NCBI RefSeq assembly: GCF_000725805.1 | Contig: NZ_KL647132.1 | Span: 596,022-660,021 of the forward strand | Direction of reading: 5' to 3' | DNA from: Streptomyces xanthophaeus | GTDB lineage: Bacteria; Actinomycetota; Actinomycetes; Streptomycetales; Streptomycetaceae | DNA length: 64,000 nt | Part shown: positions 52,324 through 61,175 of the stretch, piece after piece | Layout: every line of letters starts with the position of its first letter | Numbering within the stretch: the stretch's first letter is position 1 | The notes under the pieces: generated by a model | Seen by the model: only the letters and a program-made list of their open reading frames with translations | The model's database searches: none | What the model was told of the DNA's origin: nothing | Program-made: the position numbers and the translations under genes

Positions 52324-53423
52324 CCGCTGTCCATGACGTGCTGGTGATCGGGGCGGGAGTGGTCGGCCTCTCCGTCGCCCGTGAACTGGCCCAGCGCGGG
52401 GCCCGCGTCCACGTGGTCGACGGCAGCCCTGATGGCGGCAGCGGATCCCGGGCGGCCGCCGGGGTGGCGATCCCCTCGCTGCGTCTGCTCGCCGATCCGG
52501 TCATGCACGCATTCGTGGCGGCGGCACGGACCCGCTTCGACGAGGACGTGCGGACGTTCGAGAAGACGACCCCCGGGATCCGGCGCGGAAAGGGCGTACT
52601 GCGCCCGGTCCGCACCGAGGAGGAACGCGAACAGCTGGTCCTCACCACGGCCGCCCGGCCGGAGGAGCTCGGTGAGTGGACCGATGCCGCCGCCCTCGCC
52701 GACCTGGAGCCGGTCTTCGCCCGGAGCTCCTTCCTCGGCGCCTTCCGCACCACTGCGGGCCACATGGTCGACACCGCTCTCTACGTCGACGCCCTCGGCT
52801 CCGCGGCCCGTGCCGCGGGAGCCACGGTCTCCCTCGGCGAGCAGGTGCTGGGCATCGAGGAGGCGCCGGGCGAGGTCCGCGTCACCACCTCCCGCGGCAG
52901 CCTGCGCGCCGACCGGGTGGTCGTGGCGGCGGGCGCCTGGTCGGGCAGCCTCCCCGGACTGCCGCCGCTGCCCGTCCATCCGATGCGCGGTCAGATGATC
53001 GAGGTGCGGGACGCGGAGGTCCGCATCGACCACGTCATCTCCGGACGCACCTACCTGTGCCCGTGGCGGGCCGGTTCGCTGTGCACCGGGGCCACCGAGG
53101 AGATGGCGGGCTTCGCCGACCACGTCACCACGGCCGGTACCGTCTTCCTGCTGTCCCGGCTGGTCAGGGACTTCCCGCTGCTCGCGGACGCCCGGCCGGT
53201 CCGCGCCTGGGCGGGTCTGCGCTCGGCCTCCGGAGACGGCCGGCTGGTGCTGGGCCGCTACCCGGCCACGAACCGCGTGTACGTGTGCTCGGCCCACGCC
53301 GGCCAGGGCATCCTCACGGGCCACCACAGCGGCTGGGCCCTCGCCCACCTCCTCGACACCGGCGAGCCCGCCGCACCGGAGGCGTTCTCGCCGGACCGGT
53401 TCGACCCTGTCCGGGCCGGCTGA
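52320..53423 (+). CDS. ThiO/DadA-like FAD-dependent amino acid oxidase
   Basis: 367 residues from GTG 52320. FAD-binding Rossmann VLVIGAGVVGLSVARELAQRG (GxGxxG, residues ~9-14), SRAAAGVAIPSL loop, DRVVVAAGAWSG and C-terminal GLRSASGDGRLVLG with CSAHAGQGILTGH (FAD-contacting). It fits the glycine oxidase/ThiO branch. The substrate may be the released amino acid or a glycine-derived intermediate; glycine oxidases act on small amines. It closes the 13-gene operon, 15 bp from the convergent SPFH gene. Confidence 0.85.
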   Translation: MTAVHDVLVIGAGVVGLSVARELAQRGARVHVVDGSPDGGSGSRAAAGVAIPSLRLLADPVMHAFVAAARTRFDEDVRTFEKTTPGIRRGKGVLRPVRTEEEREQLVLTTAARPEELGEWTDAAALADLEPVFARSSFLGAFRTTAGHMVDTALYVDALGSAARAAGATVSLGEQVLGIEEAPGEVRVTTSRGSLRADRVVVAAGAWSGSLPGLPPLPVHPMRGQMIEVRDAEVRIDHVISGRTYLCPWRAGSLCTGATEEMAGFADHVTTAGTVFLLSRLVRDFPLLADARPVRAWAGLRSASGDGRLVLGRYPATNRVYVCSAHAGQGILTGHHSGWALAHLLDTGEPAAPEAFSPDRFDPVRAG

Positions 53424-53437
53424 CCGGACGGGGGACC

Positions 53438-54532
53438 TCAGCCCTGCGGGCCGGAGGCCGGCGCGTCCGACGCGTCACGGGGGTCCGCGGCGGCCGGGGG
53501 CGCGGCAGGGAAGGCCCGGGCACCGGTGGCGGCGGCGTCCGCCTCCGCCGCGTCGGCGAGGGCCTCGGCGGCGGCCTCGGCCGCCTTCGCCGCATCGTTC
53601 GCGGCCTGCACGGCCAGGTCGTCCGAGGAGGCCTCGCGGGTGGCCGCGGACTGGGGGAGCACCTCGGAGAAGGCGCGGGTGACGCTCTGGAGGGCGGAGG
53701 TGACCTCGCCGGGTATCACCCAGAAGTTGTTGCCCGGGCCCTGCGCGAGCTGGGGAAGCATCTGGAGGTACTGGTAGGCGAGGAGCTTGGGGTCGGGGTC
53801 GTTGCGGTGGACGGCCTGGAACACCTCGTCGATGGCCCGTGACTGCCCCTCGGCCTTGAGGATCTCAGCGGTCCGGTTGCCCTCCGCGCGCAGGACTGCG
53901 GACTGCTTGTCGCCCTCCGCGGTGAGGATCTGGGACTGGCGCTGCCCTTCGGCCCCGAGGATGGCGGCCCGCTTGTCCCGCTCGGCCCGCATCTGCTTCT
54001 CCATCGCGTCCTTGATGGACTGCGGCGGGTCGATGGCCTTGATCTCCACCCGGTTGACCCGCAGTCCCCACTTGCCGGTGGCCTCGTCGAGGACACCGCG
54101 CAACTGGTTGTTGATGGTGTCCCGCGAGGTCAGGGTCTTCTCCAGGTCCATGGAGCCGACCACGTTGCGCAGCGTGGTGACGGTCAGCTGTTCCACTGCC
54201 TGGAGGAAGTTCGCGATCTCGTAGGCCGCCGCGCGCGGGTCGGTGACCTGGAAGTACAGGACGGTGTCGATCTCGACGACCAGGTTGTCCTCGGTGATGA
54301 CCGGCTGGGGCTTGAAGGAGACGACCTGCTCGCGCAGGTCGATCACCGGATAGACGCGGTCGATGTACGGGATGACGACGTTGAGCCCGGGCTTGAGGGT
54401 GCGGTGGTAGCGGCCGAGCCGTTCGACGTTGCGGGCGCGGGCCTGGGGGACGATGCGCACCGCACGGACCACGGTGAACACCGCGAGGACCGCGACGAGC
54501 AGGCCGACGATGAGGAAGGCCGATGCTTCCAT
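53438..54532 (-). CDS. SPFH-domain (stomatin/prohibitin-like) membrane protein
   Basis: 364 residues. An N-terminal TM anchor (AFLIVGLLVAVLAVFTVV) is followed by an SPFH domain: GRYHRTLKPGLNVVIPYIDRVYP, VSFKPQPVITEDNLVVEIDTVLYFQVTDP, and a long coiled-coil region with MEKQMRAERDKRAAILGAEGQRQSQIL and EGDKQSAVLRAEG. It forms membrane-bound oligomers that organise membrane proteins. The C-terminal 50 residues are Ala-rich linker. It follows the NfeD gene with a 3-bp gap. Confidence 0.9.
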   Translation of the reverse strand: MEASAFLIVGLLVAVLAVFTVVRAVRIVPQARARNVERLGRYHRTLKPGLNVVIPYIDRVYPVIDLREQVVSFKPQPVITEDNLVVEIDTVLYFQVTDPRAAAYEIANFLQAVEQLTVTTLRNVVGSMDLEKTLTSRDTINNQLRGVLDEATGKWGLRVNRVEIKAIDPPQSIKDAMEKQMRAERDKRAAILGAEGQRQSQILTAEGDKQSAVLRAEGNRTAEILKAEGQSRAIDEVFQAVHRNDPDPKLLAYQYLQMLPQLAQGPGNNFWVIPGEVTSALQSVTRAFSEVLPQSAATREASSDDLAVQAANDAAKAAEAAAEALADAAEADAAATGARAFPAAPPAAADPRDASDAPASGPQG

Positions 54533-54535
54533 GGC

Positions 54536-54967
54536 TCACTCCCGGGGGTAGACGAGCGCCGTGGTGCCCTTGATCTCGATGACGTCGACGGTCGTGCCGG
54601 GAGGGATCACCAGCGTCTCGTCGTAGGCGCGGGCCGTCCACTCCTCACCGCCGATCCGGACCCTGCCGCCCAGCCCCGTCACCTCGGAGGTGACGTACGC
54701 GGCCCCGCCGACCAGGGCGTCCACGCCGAAGCGCGCTTCCGGGGGCGGGGACAGGCGGCGCAGGGCGATCGGACGCACGAAGATCACACCGGCCGTCGCC
54801 ACGACCGCGAACACCACGAACTGCCACGGGAGGGGGAGCCCGACCGCCGCGAACCCGGCGGTGACGAGCGCGGCGCCCCCGAGCAACCCGAGCGCGGCGG
54901 TGAGGGTGACGATCTCGGCCGCACCCAGCAGCAGCGCGACGATCAGCCAGATCAGCCAGGGATCCAT
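54536..54967 (-). CDS. NfeD-like membrane protein
   Basis: 143 residues from ATG 54967 (SD GGAGG, 8-bp spacing). Hydrophobic N-terminal helices (PWLIWLIVALLLGAAEI, ALGLLGGAALVTAGFAAVG, FVVFAVVATAGVIFV) are followed by an OB-fold: GRVRIGGEEWTARAYDETLVIPPGTTVDVIEIKG. NfeD proteins partner with SPFH proteins; the two form a conserved operon. A longer upstream start (55021) exists but the Shine-Dalgarno favours 54967. Confidence 0.9.
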   Translation of the reverse strand: MDPWLIWLIVALLLGAAEIVTLTAALGLLGGAALVTAGFAAVGLPLPWQFVVFAVVATAGVIFVRPIALRRLSPPPEARFGVDALVGGAAYVTSEVTGLGGRVRIGGEEWTARAYDETLVIPPGTTVDVIEIKGTTALVYPRE

Positions 54968-55240
54968 CGCATACGCCTCCTGACACGGGAAGGAGAGCGC
55001 GACTGACAGCACTTTTCCCATCCTTTACCCGTTTTGTATGCAATGAACCGGAATCAAATCCTCCGGCCCCGCACCGGCGAGCACTCCACTGCCCCGGGCG
55101 CGAGGTCCGTGCCCTTAGCAGGCTTCCCCGAGCCCATGTCGAGCCCTTCCCGTAAAAGTCACTCGATAGGAGATAAGCGCGGGCTCGGGCGCATTCTGTG
55201 GACAGACTTGAACCCTGCCGTCATCCAGGGGGGACAAGCC

Positions 55241-55525
55241 GTGACACACGATGAAGGCCGCCGGCCGGGCCTGGCCGAGGACGCGGTGGCCCTGGTGGCC
55301 GGCCTCGCCGATCTGGCGTTCAGCGGGCTGAGCAGCGCGGTGGACGGCGTCAGCGGTCTGCTGCGCCGCGCCGACCTCGCCGAGCTCCTGGCCGACGGCC
55401 AGGAGGAGACCAAGGCCCGCGGCCGCCTGCTCCTCGACCGGCACACGGCCACGGCCCCGGCCCACCTGGAGGTCCTGGCCCGCACCGTCACCGCGCGCTC
55501 CCGGGCGGAGAACGGCAGTGAGTGA
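55241..55525 (+). CDS. Small hypothetical protein of the prenyl module
   Basis: 94 residues from GTG 55241 with AGGGGGGAC upstream. The N-terminal half is amphipathic (EDAVALVAGLADLAFSGLSSAVDGVSGLL), the C-terminal half charged helical (DGQEETKARGRLLLDR, LEVLARTVTARS). Not recognised. It overlaps the polyprenyl synthase by 8 bp, so it is probably a partner that binds membrane or the enzyme. The 218 bp before it (55022-55240) also hold the divergent NfeD promoter; no clear regulator site was identified. Confidence 0.6.
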   Translation: MTHDEGRRPGLAEDAVALVAGLADLAFSGLSSAVDGVSGLLRRADLAELLADGQEETKARGRLLLDRHTATAPAHLEVLARTVTARSRAENGSE

Positions 55526-56570
55526 ACGGGAGGAGCACGACTTACTGAAGAGGCGCGTCGACGAGGTCCTGAGCGCCTTCGTCACCGCGGAAGCGCAGGC
55601 GCTGGCCGACATCGACGACAGTCTGGTGCCGGTGTCGGAACAGCTCCATGCCGCCACCGGGCACGGCAAACGCCTCCGGGCGGCGTTCTGTTACTGGGGC
55701 TGGCGCGGGACCGGCCAACCCGACAGCGAGGCGGTGGTACGAGCCGCCGGCGCGATCGAACTGGTCCACGCGGCCGCCGTCGTGCACGACGACCTGATCG
55801 ACCACAGCCCCACCCGGCACGGCCGCCCCACCGCCCACATCGCCTTGCGGGAGACCCTCAAGGACCACGCGCGGCCGAAGGCCGGCGCCCGGGCCCTGGC
55901 CATGCTGGTGGGCGACCTGCTGATGGCCATGGCCGGACAGCTGTTCACCACCTCGGGCCTGCCCGGCGCCTTCCTCAACAGGGCCCGGCCCCTGTGGACC
56001 GTCCTGGCCCGCGAACTGGTGGCCGGCGAGTGCCTGGAGGTCGTACGCACCGGCCGGCAGCCGGATCCGGACGCATCGGTGAAGGTGATCCGCTACAAGA
56101 CCGCCAAGTACACCGTCGAACACCCGCTGCAGATCGGCGGCCTCCTCGCCGGCGCCCCGCCCCGGCTGCTCCGGGCGTACAGCGATTACGGCCTGCCGCT
56201 CGGCGAGGCCTTCCAGCTGCGCGACGACCTGCTGGGCCTGTTCGGCGACCCCGAGCAGACCGGCAAGGACCCGGCCGATGACCTGGCCGGGAACCGCCCC
56301 ACCGCGTTGATGGCCCACGCGTTCGCATCTGCCACCCGGGCCGAACGCGGCGAGCTCCACCTGCTGCTCGGGCGGGCGGACCTCACCGGACAGCAGGTGG
56401 CACGGGTCCGGGAGATCGCCCACCGCACCGGGGCCGTCAGCCGCGTCGAAGACATGATCACCGCCCGGCTGCACACGGCGCACGACGCCCTCGCGGAGGC
56501 CGACCTGACCGGCGAAGCGCACCGCGCGCTGTCGACCCTGGCGACGTACGCAGCCACCCGCACCCACTGA
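55518..56570 (+). CDS. Polyprenyl diphosphate synthase (trans-isoprenyl, IspA/GGPP-type)
   Basis: 350 residues from GTG 55518. First aspartate-rich motif in VVHDDLIDHSPTRHGRP (DDxxD); GKRLRAAFCYWGW is the substrate-binding box; second motif in FQLRDDLLGLFGDPEQTGKDPADDLAGNRPTALM. It condenses IPP with an allylic diphosphate to make a polyprenyl chain; length cannot be read from sequence. A TTA codon (55542-55544, residue 9) is rare in Streptomyces and suggests bldA-dependent control. It overlaps the small upstream gene and is 24 bp before the Lcp-like oxygenase. Confidence 0.9.
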   Translation: MSEREEHDLLKRRVDEVLSAFVTAEAQALADIDDSLVPVSEQLHAATGHGKRLRAAFCYWGWRGTGQPDSEAVVRAAGAIELVHAAAVVHDDLIDHSPTRHGRPTAHIALRETLKDHARPKAGARALAMLVGDLLMAMAGQLFTTSGLPGAFLNRARPLWTVLARELVAGECLEVVRTGRQPDPDASVKVIRYKTAKYTVEHPLQIGGLLAGAPPRLLRAYSDYGLPLGEAFQLRDDLLGLFGDPEQTGKDPADDLAGNRPTALMAHAFASATRAERGELHLLLGRADLTGQQVARVREIAHRTGAVSRVEDMITARLHTAHDALAEADLTGEAHRALSTLATYAATRTH

Positions 56571-56594
56571 CCGCCACCCCACCGGAGCAGCACG

Positions 56595-57782
56595 ATGACC
56601 CACACCCCGGCATCCATGGACGCCCTGCGCACCCGAGGGGACGAACTCGCCGACGCGACCGTGGCGGCACTGTTCGAGCGCGGAGAGGTCGGCAAGTTCA
56701 ACTCCCTCATGCGCTACGTCTCCACCGTCGGCCAGGACCTTCCCGAGGGACTGCCCGAAGTCGCCCGCGAGTACCTGCACGAGACCGGCTCGCCGCCCGA
56801 CTGGGTGGACTGGGCCGAGATGGAGAAGGCCCGGCTGTTCTTCATCGACAACAACGTCCACATCTCCACCGCCCTGTCGTTCGCCTCGATGCCCGCCTGC
56901 TACGTGGTGCCCCACGTCGCCAAGCTGCTGTCGGCCACCCATTCGCTGAAGTACCCCTCCAAGCGGATGGCCGAGACCGGTCAGTTCACCGTCTACCTCA
57001 TGCAGCCCGACGCCTTCGAAGCCGGCAGCCGCTTCATCCCCGCCGCACAGAAGGTGCGCCTGCTGCACGCCTCCATCCGCCACCACCTGGCGCGCGAGGA
57101 CCGCTGGGACACCGCCGCCCTGGGCACACCGATCTGTCAGGAGGACATGATCGGCGGCCAGATGATGTTCTCCATCCAGGTCCTCGACGCCCTGCACCGC
57201 CTCGGCATCCACATGAGCACCGAAGGCGCCGAGGCCTACTACTACGCCTGGCGGGTGGTCGGCGCCATCCTCGGCATCGACCAGGACCACGTACCCAAGG
57301 ACCTCCAGGAAGCCCGTACCTTCTCCGACCTGTACATGACCCGCCACATGGGTCCCAGCGAGGAGGGCGCCCAGCTCACCCGCCAGCTCATCGACCTCTA
57401 CGAAGAGGTCGTGCCCGGCACCCTCTTCGACCCGGTCGTCTCCGCCCTGATCCGGTACCTGATCGGCGACACCTGCGCCGACTGGCTGCGCGTGCCCCGC
57501 ACCAGCTGGGACACCGTGGTCAAGGCCGCCCCCGCCCTGCTGGGAGTACTGGAGAGCATCGAGGACCGCTCACCCCTGGCCGCCTGGGCCCTGGACCGCG
57601 TCGGTCACCTGACCAGCATCCTCGAACTGTCCTCGCTCACCCGTGGCCGCGTCATGCACTACGCCATCCCCGAACAGCTCAAGAGCGACTTCGGGGTCAG
57701 CACCGGCGTGGCACCCAGGAGCCGCTGGACCCCGCCGCCCGCCACCGTCAGCCGGTCTTCACCGTCTTCGCGGGGGTCGTAG
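56595..57782 (+). CDS. Lcp/MpaB-type haem oxygenase (DUF2236), cytoplasmic
   Basis: 395 residues, with no signal peptide. It matches the latex-clearing protein family: SLKYPSKRMAETG and VRLLHASIRHHL carry R124, T128 and H158, with the same spacing (R-x3-T-x29-H) as the haem-site residues R164, T168 and H198 of characterised Lcp of strain K30. Lcp cleaves polyisoprene double bonds oxidatively outside the cell; this leaderless copy next to a polyprenyl synthase suggests an internal polyprenyl substrate. Start ATG 56595 with GGAG upstream. Its last ~11 codons overlap the convergent MFS gene. Confidence 0.8.
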   Translation: MTHTPASMDALRTRGDELADATVAALFERGEVGKFNSLMRYVSTVGQDLPEGLPEVAREYLHETGSPPDWVDWAEMEKARLFFIDNNVHISTALSFASMPACYVVPHVAKLLSATHSLKYPSKRMAETGQFTVYLMQPDAFEAGSRFIPAAQKVRLLHASIRHHLAREDRWDTAALGTPICQEDMIGGQMMFSIQVLDALHRLGIHMSTEGAEAYYYAWRVVGAILGIDQDHVPKDLQEARTFSDLYMTRHMGPSEEGAQLTRQLIDLYEEVVPGTLFDPVVSALIRYLIGDTCADWLRVPRTSWDTVVKAAPALLGVLESIEDRSPLAAWALDRVGHLTSILELSSLTRGRVMHYAIPEQLKSDFGVSTGVAPRSRWTPPPATVSRSSPSSRGS

Positions 57783-59367
57783 GGATCCGCTGGGTGAAGA
57801 ACATGGCGAGGAGGGCCGCTGCGGCAAGGACGGCGAGGGCGGCGCGCAGGCCGTCGAGCCGCGCGGCCTTGTTCGCCTCGATCGCGGCCGAGGCCACCTC
57901 GGGACTCGTGCCGGCCTCTTCCAGTGCCGACTTGAGCTGGACGTCCGACATGAAGGGGACGCCGCTTTCGAGCTCGACGTTCGCCTGGCTCTTCACCTGG
58001 TCGGGAACGGCCGGGTTCTGAGCGATGGTGGTGAGGAAGGAAGCGGTGAGCGCGGCGATCAGGATCGACCCGGCGAGTGCTGTCCCGATCGACGCTCCGA
58101 GGTTGGTCACGGCGTTCTGGATGCCGCCGACCTCCGCGCTCTGCTTGTCGGGCACGGCCGAGACGGTGACCGCCCCGAGCTGGGAGGCCAGGGCTCCCAT
58201 CCCGAGCCCGATCAGCAGGAGCGGGATCGTGACGATCTCCGCGCCCGCATCCGCATCGAGCGCGGCGAGCAGGGCCACCGCGCCGGCGAGCAGCGCCAGG
58301 ACGCCCAGGCGCACCACCCTCCGTGCCGAGACGTCCGGGAGGAAGCGCGGGATCAGGATCGCGGCGGCCAGCAGGGTCAGGGACAGCGGGAGGATGCGGG
58401 CGCCGGTCTGGAGCGCGGACAGGCCGAGTGCGACCGACAGGTAGAGCGGTACGACGAAGAACACGCCCATCTGTACGAGGTACTGGAAGAAGAACATCGT
58501 CAGGCCGCCGGTCAGCTGCCGGTTGCGCAGCAGAGCGGGGTTCACCAGAGGCTCCCTGTGCCGTTCCACGAGACGGCTCTCCCAGTGCAGGAAGAGCCAC
58601 AGCAGGAACAGGCCCGCCAGCATCAGCCACACGACCAGGGAGATCCCGAGCCAGGCGGGGGCGCCGGGCTTCGGCAGGAACCAGCCCCACTCGCTGGAGC
58701 GGAGCACGCCGTAGACGAAGGCTCCGAGCCCGATGGCGGACAGCACGGCGCCGACGAAGTCGATCCGCCGGCGCTCGCCGACCGGGGCGTCGGCGGTGCG
58801 GCGGGCGAGCACCAGGATGGCGAGGACGATCACGACCTCGCCGGCGAAGACCCAGCGCCAGGAGAAGTACGTCGTGGCCACGCCCCCGATGAGCGGCCCG
58901 ACCGCGATGGCCGCGGCTCCTGAGGCGGCCACCAGCCCGTACGCACCCGGTCGGCGTTCCGCCGTGAAGTTCCCGGCGACCAGCGCGACGATCGCGGGCA
59001 GGATGAGCGCGGCCCCCAGCCCCTCGAGCAACGACCAGCCCAGCAGGAGCACGGTCAGATTGGGGGCCAGAGCGGTCGTGAGCGATCCGCAGCCGTAGAT
59101 CACGCAGCCGATCAGGAACGCCCTCTTGTGGCCGATGAGCGCGCCGACCTTGCCGCCGGGGATCATGAACATCGCCATCACGAGCGTGTATGCCGTGATG
59201 GCGCCCTGGATCCCGGTCACGGTGGTGCCGACGTCGTCGGCCACTGTCGCGATCGACACGTTCATGACGGAACTGTCGAGCGCCATCAGGAACTGGCCGG
59301 CCGCCAGCGTGAGCAGCACGACCCCCGCCCCTGCCTGCTTCGCGGGTGTGCCTGCCTCAGCTGCCAT
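57748..59367 (-). CDS. DHA2-family (EmrB/QacA-like) MFS drug exporter
   Basis: 539 residues, 14 predicted TM helices. Motifs: LDSSVMNVSIATVADDVGTT near TM1, GKVGALIGHKRAFLIGCVIYGCGSL (motif A), GLVAASGAAAIAVGPLIGG (motif C region), and the terminal AVTNLGASIGTALAGSIL. It pumps lipophilic compounds using proton motive force. No TetR or MarR regulator is adjacent. It may export a product of the prenyl module or act as a general exporter. Its 3' end overlaps the Lcp-like gene by 35 bp. Confidence 0.88.
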   Translation of the reverse strand: MAAEAGTPAKQAGAGVVLLTLAAGQFLMALDSSVMNVSIATVADDVGTTVTGIQGAITAYTLVMAMFMIPGGKVGALIGHKRAFLIGCVIYGCGSLTTALAPNLTVLLLGWSLLEGLGAALILPAIVALVAGNFTAERRPGAYGLVAASGAAAIAVGPLIGGVATTYFSWRWVFAGEVVIVLAILVLARRTADAPVGERRRIDFVGAVLSAIGLGAFVYGVLRSSEWGWFLPKPGAPAWLGISLVVWLMLAGLFLLWLFLHWESRLVERHREPLVNPALLRNRQLTGGLTMFFFQYLVQMGVFFVVPLYLSVALGLSALQTGARILPLSLTLLAAAILIPRFLPDVSARRVVRLGVLALLAGAVALLAALDADAGAEIVTIPLLLIGLGMGALASQLGAVTVSAVPDKQSAEVGGIQNAVTNLGASIGTALAGSILIAALTASFLTTIAQNPAVPDQVKSQANVELESGVPFMSDVQLKSALEEAGTSPEVASAAIEANKAARLDGLRAALAVLAAAALLAMFFTQRIPTTPAKTVKTG

Positions 59368-59495
59368 GACTGCACGCTCCCATCAGGCTCGGTCCGCCGG
59401 AGACGGACCCGCCGGGAAGGTCAACTGGTTGGCGGCAGCCGAGCACTGGCTCTGCTCCCGGGAGGGCGTAGCGGGGGCCCCACGGGCCCCCGACG

Positions 59496-61175
59496 TCATG
59501 ACGGGCCGTGAGGCGGGGCGGACGGGGCGGACGGCTGCGCCGTGTCCGCGTGGGGGTTGCCGGACGGGCCGATACGGATCTCGAAGTCCCCGCCGTACTC
59601 CTCGTGGCCCGCGGTCACGGCGTCGGCGACGGCTTCCTCGCCGCGTTCGCCCTGGATGATGAGCGGGTCGTGGCGCAGGTCGCGCATGAGTGCCACGCAC
59701 ATGCCGATCATGACCACGGTGAACGGCGCCGCCACGAGGATCGTCAGGTTCTGCAGCCCGGCGAGCGCGTCGCCCTTGCCGTTGCCGATGAGCAGCATGA
59801 TGGCTGCGACGGCGCCGGTGACCACGCCCCAGAAGACGACCACCATCCGGGACGGTTCGAGGATGCCCTTCTGCGAGAGCGTGCCCATCACGATGGAGGC
59901 GGCGTCGGCGCCCGAGACGAAGAAGATGCCGACGAGGACCATGACCAGCAGGCTCATGGCGGTGGAGATGGGGAACTGCTGGAGCAACCCGAAGAGCTGT
60001 CCCTCGGGGGTGCTCTCCTGGCCGAGCTCGCCGCTCTCCCGCAGCTTCATGGCCGTGCCCCCGAAGACGGCGAACCACAGCAGGCTGACCGTGCTCGGTA
60101 CGAGGATGACGCCGCCGATGAACTGCCGGATGGTGCGGCCCCGGCTGATCCGGGCGATGAACATGCCGACGAACGGCGTCCACGAGATCCACCAGGCCCA
60201 GTAGAAGACCGTCCAGCTGCCCAGCCATTCGGCGACCTCGCCGGCGCCCGTGGCCTCCGTACGGCCGATCAGCTGGGGCAGGTCGCCGAGGTAGGCGCCC
60301 AGGGACGTGGGCAGCAGGTCGAGCACGATGATGGTCGGCCCGGCGATGAACACGAACACGACCAGGAGGAGGGCGAGCACCATGTTGATGTTCGACAGCC
60401 ACTGGATGCCGCGTTCCACGCCGGACACCGCGGAGGCGACGAAGGCGACGGTCAGGACGGCGATGATGCCGACCAGCAGCGCGGTGCTGACCGAGTCCAT
60501 CCACCCCAGCTCGCGGAACCCGCTGCCGATCTGGAGGGCCCCCAGGCCGAGCGAGGCCGCGGAGCCGAAGAGCGTGGCGAAGATGGCCACGATGTCGATG
60601 ACCCGGCCGACCCCGCCGTGCGCGTGCCGTGCGCCGATCAGCGGCTCGAACACCGCACTGATCGTCTGGCGGCGCTCGCGGCGGAACGTGCTGTAGGCGA
60701 TGGCGAGTCCCACGACCGCGTAGATCGCCCACGGGTGGAGCGTCCAGTGGAACAGGGTGGTGGCCATCGCGGTCTGCATCCGCTCGGCGGAGTCGACGGG
60801 GTGGGTGCCGGGCGGCGGCGACCCGTAGTGCGCCAGGGGCTCGCTCACACCGTAGAACATGAGCCCGATGCCCATGCCGGCGCTGAACATCATGGCGACC
60901 CAGGAGACGGTACGGAACTCGGGGGACTCGTCCTCGCGGCCGAGGCGGATCCGGCCGTAGCGGCTGATCGCCAGCCAGAGGGCGAAGACGACGAAGCCGC
61001 TGGCGGCGAGCATGAAGGCCCAGCCGCCGTTGTGGATGAGCCCTTCGAGCAGGCTGCTCGACACGCTCTCCAGCGAATCCGTCGCGACGGCGCCCCACAG
61101 GACGAAGGCGAGGGTCAGGCCAGCGGTGACCCCGAAGACCACCTTGTCCGTGCGGGAACGTTGATCGGTCGGCAA
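59496..61175 (-). CDS. BCCT-family transporter (betaine/choline/carnitine or ectoine)
   Basis: 559 residues, 12 TM helices. BCCT hallmarks: VFGVTAGLTLAFVLWGAVA at the start, MMFSAGMGIGLMFYGVSEPLAHYGSP, the Trp-rich TM8 box FYWAWWISWTPFVGMFIARISRG, and FVSGADAASIVMGTLSQ. It imports compatible solutes driven by sodium or protons. The hydrophilic C-terminus is short. The start upstream region (61176-61311) has a GGAACC/GGTTCC inverted repeat (61201-61206, 61231-61236). Confidence 0.92.
   Translation of the reverse strand: MPTDQRSRTDKVVFGVTAGLTLAFVLWGAVATDSLESVSSSLLEGLIHNGGWAFMLAASGFVVFALWLAISRYGRIRLGREDESPEFRTVSWVAMMFSAGMGIGLMFYGVSEPLAHYGSPPPGTHPVDSAERMQTAMATTLFHWTLHPWAIYAVVGLAIAYSTFRRERRQTISAVFEPLIGARHAHGGVGRVIDIVAIFATLFGSAASLGLGALQIGSGFRELGWMDSVSTALLVGIIAVLTVAFVASAVSGVERGIQWLSNINMVLALLLVVFVFIAGPTIIVLDLLPTSLGAYLGDLPQLIGRTEATGAGEVAEWLGSWTVFYWAWWISWTPFVGMFIARISRGRTIRQFIGGVILVPSTVSLLWFAVFGGTAMKLRESGELGQESTPEGQLFGLLQQFPISTAMSLLVMVLVGIFFVSGADAASIVMGTLSQKGILEPSRMVVVFWGVVTGAVAAIMLLIGNGKGDALAGLQNLTILVAAPFTVVMIGMCVALMRDLRHDPLIIQGERGEEAVADAVTAGHEEYGGDFEIRIGPSGNPHADTAQPSAPSAPPHGPS

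Noticed and set aside
56595..57782. Terpene cyclase partner of the polyprenyl synthase
   Set aside because: No DDxxD/NSE metal motifs; the R/T/H spacing matches Lcp-type haem oxygenases instead.
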